Assembly: GCA_028583415.1 (NCBI GenBank)
Contig: CM053265.1
Coordinates: forward strand, 29,336,653 to 29,400,652
DNA: 64,000 nt
DNA from: Protea cynaroides
Lineage: Eukaryota; Streptophyta; Magnoliopsida; Proteales; Proteaceae
Reading direction: 5' to 3'
The notes below the pieces were generated by a model. That model saw only the letters and a program-made list of their open reading frames with translations, made no database searches and had not been told where the DNA came from. The translations under genes and the position numbers were made by a program. Below are positions 34,585 to 44,785 of this stretch, one piece after another. Numbering within the stretch: the first letter of the stretch is position 1; every line of letters begins with the position of its first letter.

Positions 34585-36828
34585 TGTCACACCCCAATTT
34601 CACACTCTTCAGAATGGTGTGATGAACTGCTAGCAAACCAACGGTTCAACCAGGATCTCGGACAGACGACATCCGTTTTATCTAAACCTCATACATCCAC
34701 ATTCATAATCAGAATAAATACACAATAGCGGAAGTCTTATAGTAAAATGAACTGAGAATCTAATGTGATATTAATATTTAAATAACAAATTATTCGATGT
34801 CAACTTAGACATAAATAAATATCAAATACATGTCTTTACTAAATCCAAATAACGAAAATAACATCTAATCGAATACACATCAGTTGCACTCGCAAGAGGA
34901 GTAATGCGTATCCACTTCATCTTCAACTTCCACCGCTGCCATGTGCCCGTACACTGGAGCATTGACATAATCTTCGACGGCAATACCTGCATCATCAACT
35001 AAAAATATTCGACGTCGAGGGGGTGAGCACACATCATGGCTCAGTGAGCAAACAAAACAATGCAACAATACATATGCATGCAATCAATTCATATCTTTGG
35101 TCTGGTTTAAAGTTTGCAATATGCAATAGAAAAGTTTGGGTGGTCAAAGGTTAACGTTTATTGACCCCTCTTCTATACACAAGTGTGTGACGTCGCCCGA
35201 AGGTAACGTTTATCATCGACTCACAAGCACCCAATTCATAAATATTGTACAACAAAGGTTAACGTTTATTGTTGTACATTGCCATACCAACACATAAGCC
35301 CCTGTTGGAGAGGGCTTGCAAACTAGGCTCCCAACTAACCAATCCTAATGCCAAATAGTGTATCCAAGGCCTCACCCCAGCATCCCTCAGAACGTCCATA
35401 GAGATAGAGCTAAGGCCCCCCGGTAGAGTCAGAGACTACAAGGACCGAAACCACCTCTCCTGATACTCTACGATGTAATAGTTTACCTAAAGTAATGGCG
35501 ATACGACGATGCTAATGCACAAGACTTGAGTTAGAGATGGAGCTAAGGTGTTGAGGCCCAGTCTATGACACCCCCCTGATACTCGCTCGCATCAAGTACA
35601 CCAACCACACACATACATTCACATGCCTATTCCTATCATCATCATCATTATCATGTTATAAACAATAAAGTTAATATACATGGACATTAAATAGAAATAT
35701 CGGATGACATGTTGAATGCACATTACAAGCAGGTTCGCATAGAATCAAGCATAGCATTGGACTCAAGAAATAAAACAGTTTATTATTAATCAATTAGTTA
35801 AGAGTCTTGTTTCCTCATCTTAGCTTGTTAGTGGATCCTCTTTCAAGCTTTAAAATCACCTTTATATTGTTATTATATTGCTAGAGGACCTAACAAAGTC
35901 GATAGAATTTAATTAGAATTAATTCTGAATTTAAAAACCATGGTGTTAACTGGGGGTCGGAGCTAGGGTCTGAGTTATGATCGACCCGGGGTGCGACCAT
36001 CCCTATTCTGGGCTTCCCGAACACTGGGGGTCGATGCTAGGGTCTGGTTGGGTCTATTGGCCATCGACCCCCCATGCGACCCCCTGTGGGTTTTGTCGAT
36101 TTTTCTTCCTTCAGCCCATTCTTCGTGTTTGGGGTCCTATGGCTTGCTCCTACAGTCCATTCCACACATGTTCTATGGCCTGGAACCATGATTCATCCAC
36201 CTATATGGCTTTCATGATTTCTCCCATGGTTTTCCATGAAAACCTAACCATGGTTGATGGTTTGGGTTTCTCCGAGATCATATCCTCTTCATTATCTACT
36301 CTAAGGTCTTTAGAAACTCATGGAAATAGTATCCATACTTGAGAAGATTACTCCTTCTCTGCAACTCTTCTCCTTTTGCTTTCTTCTCTTCTTTCCTTCT
36401 CTTCTCTTTCTCTCAATTCAATTAGGGTTCTAAAAGGAGTGAAAGAGGCTTAGGGACATCCTATTTATAGAGTAGAAACTCATAAAATAAGTCCCATTGA
36501 GATTAGGAAGGAATCCCATTGAAATTAGGAAAGTTTCCTAATTTCTGTTTTTACCAAGTACCGGGGGTCGATAGGGGGGTCGGAGATCCCGTCGACCCCT
36601 GGTCCTTAAAATGTCTGACCCCCCATATAAAACTGGGGGTCTAACTTCTATACTGGGGGGGTCCGACCCTCCCTTGCTGGGTATGCAACCCTCTCCTTAT
36701 TTAACAGTTTTTGGGTCAGTTTAATACCTGAGATCGTGATCTCCTTCACGGGGTCCATTTGGCTCAACCATGATGGGTAGAACTGGTTCAAGGTGGTAAG
36801 ACCGGGTTAATTTGACACAGGTCTTACA
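34585..36828 (-). repeat. 5' LTR of element B
   Basis: In element direction from 36828: word array 36560-36700, TATA box (36461-36472 reverse), GA-rich leader, donor CTCAA|GTATGG (36338), distal word array 35950-36085, ATG run, mini-frame 34865-35002 (with a stop after SCECN), GTGTGACA end at 34585. Three AAGGTTAACGTTTATTG-type motifs at 35147, 35199 and 35247. Confidence 0.93.
36338..36475 (-). promoter_or_regulatory. LTR promoter, leader and donor of element B
   Basis: TATA box CTCTATAAATAGG (reverse strand, 36461-36472), then a GAGAGAAAGAGAAGAG leader, then CTCAA|GTATGG at 36338. In C the donor is the stronger CTCAG|GTATGG. Confidence 0.55.
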
Positions 36829-37535
36829 TCTACAATCCATTCCACACATGTTCTATGGCCTAGAACCGTAGTTCACTCACCTATATGGCTTTCATGATTT
36901 CCCCCATGATTTTCCATGAAAACCTAACCATGGGTGGATGATTTGGGTTTCTCCTAGATCGTTCCCTCTTCTATATCTATTCTAAGGTCTGTAGAATTAC
37001 ATGGAGATAGTATCCATACCTGAGAATTAGGTTTTTTTCTCTGAAGTCTTCTATTTGATCTTCTTCTCCACTTTCCTTCTCTTCTCTTTCTCTTATCCTT
37101 CTCTTCTCTTTCTCTCAATCCAATTAGGGTTCTAAAAGGAGTGAAAGAGGCATAAGGACGTCCTATTTATAGAGTAGAAACTCCCAAAATAAGTCCCATT
37201 GAGATTAGAAGGAATCCCATTGAAATTTGGAAAGTTTCCAAACCACGATTTCTGTCGGCAGACTGGGGGTCGATGAAGGGGTCGGAGATCCCGTCGACCC
37301 CTGGTTCTTAAAATGTTTGACCCCTGGTATAAAACTCAGGGTCTGACTTTTATACTGGGGGGGTCCAACCCTACCTTGCTGGGTATGCGACCCTCCCCCT
37401 ATTATTAGTGTTTTTATGTCAGTTTAATACCTAGGATCGTGATCTCCTTCACGCACTTGATCCATTTGGTTCGACCATGATGGGTAGACCTGGTTCAAGG
37501 TGGTAAGACCGAGTTAGTTCGATACGGGTCTTACA
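36829..37535 (-). repeat. 3' LTR of element C, proximal part
   Basis: Continuation of 23566-25132 beyond element B; first five bases TCTAC are the duplicated target. Contains donor CTCAG|GTATGG (about 37018), TATA box (37163-37174 reverse), proximal word array (37262-37400) and the TGTAAGACCC start at 37535. Confidence 0.92.
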
Positions 37536-40500
37536 ACTCCCCCTACTTATAAAAATTTCGTCCTCCAAATTGTACATACCTTCTGAGTCAAATAAATGAG
37601 GGTATTGCTTTTGCATAGCATTCTCTTCTTCCCATGTGATTTCTTCCATGTCTCTACTTCTCCAGGTGACCTTAACATAATAGATATCTCGGTTGCATAG
37701 TCGTTGAACATTTCGGCTGGTGATTTCAGTTGGTGTTACTTCAAATGTCAAATCATCAGTCAAATCAGGTAGATCTACTATCAGAACGTGCGTTGGATCT
37801 TTGACATACTTCTTCAATAAGGAAATATGAAATACGACATGCACACTTGACATAGATGGTGGTAGTGCTAACTGGTAAGCCACTTCCCTCGCTTAGGTAG
37901 AATCTCATATGGCCCAACATATCTTGGACTTAGTTTCCCTTTCTGTCTGAACCCTTTCAATCATCGCATAGGCGAAACTTTTAAGAATACATTATCACCC
38001 ACGACGAACTCAAGGTCTCGGCGTCGGGTATCGGCATATTGCTTCTGACGATTCTGAGCTGTTCTCACTCTTTCTTTGATAATGTCGACCGCTCGACAAG
38101 TCTCTTCAACAAATTCTGGTCCAACAATACTACGTTCCCCAACTTCATTCCAAAACAAAGGAGTTCGACACTTTCTGCCATACAGTGCTTCATAGGGTGA
38201 CATCTGTATAGTAGCCTGATAGCTATTATTATAAGCGAACTCAATCAGTGGTAACTTTTCATCCCATGATCCTTTAAAGTCGATTACACATGCTCGAAGC
38301 ATATCTTCTAGAATCTGAATTGTACGCTCTGACTGTCCATCTGTCTGTGGATGGAATGCAGTACTAAACTTCAATGTTGTACCCATAACCTTTTGAAATC
38401 CTTCCAAAAACTTTGAAGTAAATCGTGGATCTCTATCTGACACAATACTTTCAGGTATACCGTGTAATCGCACAATGTTATCCACATACAGCTTAGCTAA
38501 CCTCTCCAGTGTATACTGGGGTCGTACAGGTATAAAGCGAGTTGTTTTAGTCAGGCGGTCTACAATCACCCAAACTGCGTCAACTACTCGAGGAGTCAGT
38601 GGTAATCTCGTGACGAAGTCCATAGTGATGTAGTCTCATTTCCATGCTAGTTCCGATAACGACTGTAACAGTCTTTCCGGTCTATGTCGTTCAGTCTTTA
38701 CCTTCTAACAATTTGGGCATTGAGACACGAACTTAGCTACATCTGCTTTCATTCATCTCCACCAATATAGTTTCTTTAGATCATGATACATTTTTGTACT
38801 TCCAGGATGTATCGAATAGATGGTGGTGTGGGGTTCTTTCATCAATCGGTGTTTAATGTCCAAGCTTTCGGTTTCGGGTACACATAATCTTCCTTTGTAC
38901 TTCAGTACCTTTTCTTCGTCCAAGGTGAACTCAAGGTTAGTTCTACCTTTTTCGATGTCTTCTTGTACCGTTCTTAGGTAAGGGTCTGATTTGATAGCTG
39001 TCTTCACTTCATCGACTATATCCGGTATAATTTTCAATGCGGTGAACATATTTGAAAACCGATGAATAAACCCTTGGTTGGTTGATCCATCTGGTGCATC
39101 TATCACAAACTGTTCATTACCGTGCTTGAATACCTTTCGGGTATTACACATTGCGACAGTTGTGTTAACCTCTCCCTGAGATTTTATCATTGCCTTTCTG
39201 CTCAACGCATCGGCTACTACATTAACTTTCCCTGGATGATACTGGATATCACAATCGTAGCTTTCAATAGTTATAGCCATCTTCTTTGTTCATATTCAGC
39301 TCCTTCTGATTAAATAGGTATGTAAGACTTTTATTGTCTGATTTAATCTGAAACTTCTCCCCGTACAGATAATGTCTCCATATTTTGACAGCATGTACTA
39401 CTGCCGCTAGTTCCAAATCATGAGTGGGGTAGTTCTTTTCATGTGTCTTCAGTTGTCTTGAGGCATATGCAATTACTTGTTCTCCTTGCATATGTACAAA
39501 TCCTAATCCCAGTCTTGACGCATCGGTATACAAGATAAATGGTTGTCCTAGAATCGGGATGGTCAAGATTGCAGCTGATATCAATCTAACCTTCAAGGTT
39601 TGGAAACTCTTCTCGCATTTATCCGTCCAGACAAACTTCTCGCCCTTCTTAGTCAAACTGATAAGAGGTACGGCAATTCGGGAATAGTCTTCCACAAATC
39701 GTCGATAATACCAAGCTAGACCAAGAAAACTTCTAATTTCCGCAACGTTCTTTGGTGCTACCCACTTTACAATAGCCTCGATCTTGCTGGGATCCACTTT
39801 AATTCCTTTAGCGGATACTACATGGCCTAGAAATGCAACTTCCTTTAGCCAAAACTCATACTTTGTAAATTTGGCGTAGCGCTTTTCCTTCCATAGTCGC
39901 TGTAGAGCGGCGTTTAGATTCTTAACATGAGTTTCCTCATCTTTGGAGTAGACTAGTATATCATCAATAAATACTATAACCGACGTATCTAACATGTCGT
40001 GGAAAACCCTGTTCATAAGTTCCATAAAGGTTGCAAGTGTGTTTGTCAATCCAAAAGACATGACCAAAAATTCATAATGTCTATATCTGGCCCTGAATGT
40101 TGTCTTGGGGATATCACCATCCTTAATCTTCCGCTGATGGTAGCCTGACCAAAGATCAATCTTTGAAAACACTTTGGCACCTTGTAACTGATCGAACAGG
40201 TCATCGATCCAAGGCAATGGATACCTATTCTTGATTGTCAGTTTATTCAGTTCTCGGTAGTCAATACACAAGCGAATGCTACCGTCCTTCTTCTTCACGA
40301 ATAATACTGGCGCTCCCCATGGTGATATGCTAGGGCGAATGTAACTCTTGTCCACCAGTTCTTGTAGTTGTACTTTCAATTCCTTCAGTTCAGTAGGAGC
40401 CATTCGATAAGGTGCTTTCGATACTGGCGCGACTCCAGGTATAAGATCTATAACAAACTCTGTTGCTCGGTCGGGTGGTAATCCTGGTAATTCTTCAGGA

Positions 40501-41014
40501 AATACGTCCGGATAGTCTCACACGACATCAATATCTTCCATCGTGGTACTTCCTTGGTAAGGTCGACCACAGAAACTAAATACCCGTATGCTCCTTTCTC
40601 AAGGCACTTCTTAGCCTTTAGCGCCGAGAGTATGAGCTTTCATTTACGGGGAAGTTTGGTTCCTGAAAAACTGAACTCTGCTCTTTTTTGTCTTTAAATA
40701 TCAGTTTCTTTTCGGCACACAATAGTTTGCAAAATGCCGAACTAACCAGTTCATTCCCAAGATGACGTCAAAGTTTACCATCTCAAGTTGGATTAAGGTT
40801 GCATCCAAGGTCTTTTCATAAATACACACTGGACATGGTCCATAACCTTTTTCTATCTCCACTTCTAATCCCATAGATGATCGTACAAGTAATTTGTAGT
40901 CTAAGGATTTAAGGGGGAGGTTTAACTTCTTTCCAAACGTTACAGATATAAAGGAATGAGTAGCTCCTGAATCAAAGAGTACTATGGCGGGAATGCCATT
41001 AATAGGTATGATAC
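37536..41014 (-). pseudogene. pol: Element C pol (PR-RT-RH-IN-CHD), broken
   Basis: Protease (41014 to about 40410) has FDSGATHSF but frameshifts after it. RT and RNase H are open for 379 codons (40403-39264) with YPLPWIDDLFDQL, the catalytic FIDDILVYS, and the RNase H HDLELAAVVHAVKIW motif, though some conserved residues differ (LWSGYHQ for LRSGYHQ). Frameshift near 39270. RNase H end and integrase zinc region 39280-38753; DDE core 38623-37961 (MDFVTRLPL, IVSDRDPRF, QTDGQSERT); chromodomain-like end YYVKVTWRS...TWEEENAMQKQYPHLF in 37883-37540. One G missing from the polypurine tract makes the frame run into the LTR to 37449. Confidence 0.9.
37538..37546 (-). other. Polypurine tract of element C
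   Basis: Reverse strand GTAGGGGGAG, one G shorter than in B, F and G, directly before the LTR start. Confidence 0.75.
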
Positions 41015-41085
41015 CTGTGATTTGTTTTGGTTTAGTCTACATGCTCATACAATGTAATACAACTAACAAAAAATGTAAGTCATAC
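41015..41085 (-). other. Gag-protease intron-like segment, element C
   Basis: 71 nt on the reverse strand: starts GTATGACTT, is AT-rich, contains a GACTAAAC branch-like site and ends AATCACAG. Exon ends are GGTTACAG and GTATCATACC. Length is not a multiple of three and the segment contains stops, so the gag frame ends inside it unless it is removed. Confidence 0.7.
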
Positions 41086-42352
41086 CTGTAACCACATCAG
41101 GCGATGCGGTAGCATCCTCGGATGTAACCGCGTAAACTCGTCCTTGATGTAGCTGCTTCTTGGGCTTAGGACATTCCCTTTCTATATGTCCCACTTGGTT
41201 GCAGTTAAAACATTTTATCCCTTCAGTAATTGGCTTCTGTTGCTGTCGAACTACGGGGATAGTCTTGGTTGCAGCGGTAAAGCCTTGAGCACGAAAGGGT
41301 TTGAATGTCTTGTTATTCCCTCCATTATAAGAATTTCCAGCTGGCCTTTTGATACCTCTGTTTTGCATGAAATAGCTCTCCTTCTGGCTCGATTCTATAA
41401 CTCGAGCAATTTGTGCCGCTTCATTATAAATTTTCTTTTCATGTCCCAGAACATGCTCGCGGATGCTTCCCCTAAGTCCCATGACGAACCTTCGGGTCTT
41501 TGTGTTTTCCTCTTGCATACTATTGGGTGCAAAGAAGATCAGCTCTTCATAACGTTGTTGGTACGCATCTACGGTCATCTGTCCCTGATATAAACTCAGG
41601 AACTCTCTTTCCATAGAATCTCTGAAACTTGTTGGAAAGTACTTCTCAAAGAACACCTCCATATAAATATCCCAAGTCAGTTAGGCGTGCTTTGTGAGTA
41701 AATACGTCCTGGTAGACCTCCACCAATGGTGTGCATCTCCTTTCAGTATAAAGGTGGCACACAACACTTTTTCTTCTTCATTTAATGTCATCATCATAAA
41801 GTTTCTTTCCATTTCGTCAACCCAGTGTGCCGGCCATAAAGGGTCTGCTGGCTTGCCATTAAACTCTCTGGGTTTCAATTTCATAAAATGCTCTATTAGT
41901 CTGGAGTGATCTAGTGGCTGCGGGACTTACGCTCCATACATAGGTGGTTGGTAGTGATATCCACCTTGAGCTATTTCAGGATTTGATACTTGAGCCTGCA
42001 TGATAGGAGTCTGAGGTGTGTGGGGTACTGTGTTACTTCCCCCTGGTGCTGTGCTTGCCTGTCCAGCTAGCATTGGAGGTGTTTGTGCAGCTGAAAGAGT
42101 TATGCCTATGGCAGCTTGGATAGTAGCTTGTGCATGTTGCATCTGTTGCAGCTGTTGGGCCAAGTTCATTACGACTGTGGCCAAGTCTATAGGTGGAGCT
42201 GGTAGATTGGTAGGATTTGCCTGTCCATTTATGACGGGCGATGTCGTGTTCATGTTCCCCTGTGTTTTCGGGTGTGTCTGGTTATCTTCCCCCACAGGTA
42301 GTGGTGGTGGGATAGAGTTACGGCTCTGTCTGGTTGCTCTGTGTCCCGCCAT
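41086..42352 (-). pseudogene. gag: Element C gag, nearly intact
   Basis: Start ATG 42352 (MAGHRATRQS). Open 42352-41927, then a stop (Y/Q region), open 41884-41681, a stop at about 41680, then open 41662 to the intron. Domains: Gln-rich N-terminal part (NLAQQLQQMQHAQ), capsid (WPAHWVDEMERNF, KGDAHHWWRSTRTYLLT, FFEKYFPTSFRD, GLRGSIREHVLG), and an intact zinc knuckle CFNCNQVGHIEREC at about 41200, the only intact one in the window. Acceptor-like ATTTTTCAG ends at 42377, 24 nt before the ATG. Confidence 0.88.
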
Positions 42353-43173
42353 TAATTAATATGATAGTGGGATTGCCTGAAAAATCATTGAACACGAGAG
42401 ACAATCATTAATTACTTCATTCTCATATTTTTAAACCACAAAACATTTTAAATTTCAAATTTTTTATATCATTCTGTCGAAAATGTTGTGTATTCACTGT
42501 AGGGTCGATGGTGGGGATCGATGGGTGTCCGACCCTCAGTATTCGACCCTGGGAAATCACCCATTCTTCCCGAGAGCCGGGGGTCGAAGGGGGGTCGGAG
42601 TATGTCCGACCCAGTGTGCGACCCCTGGTTCTCTCTCAGGTTCCCGAGAGCTGAGGGTCCATGCGGGGGTCCATGCGGGGGTCGATTGTTTGCACTCCTT
42701 GTTTCGTCATCTACACCTCCGCTACAGGTATTTCTTCTACCTTTTCATGTTTTTAGGTTTCTTAACCTAGGTTTTTACTCGTTTATCTTGTATTTTTCAA
42801 ATTAAATTTTTTCCAATCGTAAAAATTTGATTTTTATTGGGGGCTTTTGTTGTTGGTGACTCAAGTAATGAAAGCCTTCAAAAATATTTGAGTTTCATCA
42901 GTTGGTTATCAAGAAACTCAAAATTTTCACTTTTTGCTCTAATTTTGTCGAAATTTTGAATTTCTTGAAATTCTTGCAATTCAATCTAATTAGTTGAAAT
43001 TTCTGACTGTTTGAGTCTCACCAGTTAATTTAGGATCTATGTAAGTCCTCCTGCCCACACATATGGGTGAAAAGTGAGGCTTTTGCCCAATTTACATCGT
43101 TATTATGTCGAAATCTCGGGTTTTTCCTCTCTACTAACCCATTATTTGTTTTTTTCTTCTATTTGCAGATACT
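42353..43173 (+). promoter_or_regulatory. aORF promoter spacer and leader of element C
   Basis: Word array 42500-42690 (GGGGGTCG/CGACCC words and the TTCCCGAGAG module); leader; donor CTACAG|GTATTTC at about 42727; putative 16-nt exon (43025-43040) before GTAAGTCC; acceptor ATTTGCAG at about 43168; aORF ATG 43174. Confidence 0.48.
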
Positions 43174-44438
43174 ATGGCTCGTACCAAGGTACCAAGAGTT
43201 CGCGACCGTCTTCGCTTCCGTTTCAATGAAGCCGAGACACATTATGCCCACTATGCTCGCAAGAAGGTAGAGGGAGGCCGCAAAGTGGACTTGGCTAGCT
43301 TAGCCTTGTTCAATGTGGAGAGAGCCTTTGGTGATATGGGATGGCTCCCTGTCATCACTTATGACGCGTGTACCCATCCTGACTTGGTACGCCAGTTCTA
43401 CTGTAATCTCCAGGTGGTGGGAGATTACAATGATGTGGAGAGGGGTGGTGAGCTTCGCATCACGAGCTATGTCAAGGGGGTTGACGTTTCATTTGATTAT
43501 CAACAGCTGGCCGACTTGTTGGGCATTTCGTATGCTGGCCCCATGGTGTCCTGTGCTCCTGGAGAGCCCCAGTTCTTTTCTCTACAGATGAGGGCTGAGA
43601 TCGATAGTCAGCTCATCAGACCTGATCGCTGGCAGATGAAAGCAAGTTATCTGCGTTCAGATCCATGGGTATACTGCAAGATCATCCAGCATAATCTGAT
43701 ACCGCAGATGGGACATTATGAGAGGGTCTCCCAGTTGACCCAGTATCTATTATACTGTATAGGCACTGACAGCCCATCTGCCTTCCCTACATCATCATGC
43801 GTATGATGATCAGTGCCACATTGCCCAGTCACACTGGCAACCTTCCTTAAAGACGCATGATCACTACCTTGCTTACCCGCCTGGGGGTTGACTTAGTGGA
43901 TGAGAAGATTCAAGAGAAATCCTTCTCATCACCTCTGGATTGGGAGGCTATCTGCAAGATAGGCATGCGGGATGCCCAGGTCAGTAATGAGGAGAGGAAC
44001 GCGATGGTGCACCCTCGCACTCGAGTGGAGATGGCTGATGCTGAGGCTGCAGCAGCAGCCGCTGGAGCAGGGGTTCATGGGGCTGATGACGATCGGCTGT
44101 ACATGGATGTAGATGCCATACCTCCTCCATCACCTACTCATGCTACTGGAGCTGGTCTATCTTCTTCAGTTGGTCATTCGCATGCAGCTGGTCCTTCGTA
44201 TACTCCATCTGATGACATGATGAGGATATTGCACGAGATATGAGAGGCTCAGCGTATGTCTGACCTGAGGATGGGAGAGCTTCCAGAGGCTCAGCGTGCG
44301 ACTGAGCAGCGGGTAGCTGATCTCATAGCTAGTCTCCAGATGAGCAAGACTCAGATAGCTTGGTTGACTAGGGTCTACGCTGAGATCTATGATAGAGACC
44401 GTGATGCACCACATCCCCCATCACCTCCAACTTCTTGA
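43174..44438 (+). pseudogene. Element C antisense accessory ORF (aORF)
   Basis: Start ATG 43174 (MARTKVPRVRDR), behind a TTTGCAG acceptor. Open for about 195 codons, then a frameshift around 43770 and a TAA in the LPYGRM block (about 43848); open again 43857-44243; a stop in the repeat tail (HEI then stop), then in frame to TGA at 44436. Motifs: ALFNVERAFGDMGWLP, RQFYCNLQ, ADLLGIS, TRLGVDLVDEKIQ, acidic YMDVDAIPPPSP. Two 14-residue repeats. The N-terminal domain is about 90% identical to the B copy by eye. Confidence 0.65.
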
Positions 44439-44468
44439 TGTACTTCTTTTATTTTTCTTGTTGTATCT

Positions 44469-44501
44469 CAGAGTACTGTACGGACTGTGGATTGTACTCT
44501 G
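44469..44501. other. Conserved hairpin, element C
   Basis: CAGAGTACTGTACGG and its partial complement ending GTACTCTG, 31 nt after the aORF stop. Confidence 0.5.
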
Positions 44502-44631
44502 CTTTAATCATATATATATATAAACGTTTGTTCTTCCTTTTGATTGAATATAAATTTGTTTCTCATTTAATAGATGCATTATTTTCTCAGTTTAGTCTCA
44601 AACAACACAGATGCTTATGGTATGTTATTAT

Positions 44632-44638
<7 letters not shown>

Positions 44639-44711
<73 letters not shown>
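44639..44711. repeat. (TA)n microsatellite
   Basis: About 36 TA units in the leader of C. It lies at a different point of the leader than the one in A and so arose separately. Confidence 0.95.
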
Positions 44712-44713
<2 letters not shown>

Positions 44714-44770
44714 TATCTCAGTTCATGACCTTTTGTGGAAGTATATGGTTTCACGGATAAAGCCTGAGAT

Positions 44771-44782
44771 GCTCTGATACCA
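44771..44782 (-). other. Primer-binding site of element C
   Basis: Reverse complement of TGGTATCAGAGC, 3 nt from the LTR end. Confidence 0.9.
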
Positions 44783-44785
44783 AGT

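Larger units (their letters stand above)
25133..36828 (-). mobile_element. Element B: complete nested Tekay-like element
   Basis: LTR 34585-36828, PBS, aORF on the opposite strand, gag-pol reading leftward, PPT, LTR 25133-27286; perfect 5-bp TCTAC duplication. The first about 235 bp of the two LTRs differ at roughly 5% of positions by eye, so it is among the younger insertions, in line with its innermost position. Coding regions nevertheless carry many lesions. It lacks the gag-protease intron found in C and G. Confidence 0.95.

Noticed and set aside
35977..36342. 121-codon plus-strand frame in the B 5' LTR
   Set aside because: Shadow of the distal word array and neighbouring LTR sequence; no equivalent in other copies.
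37449..37560. Pol frame of C continuing into the LTR
   Set aside because: Caused by one missing G in the polypurine tract, not a genuine C-terminal extension.
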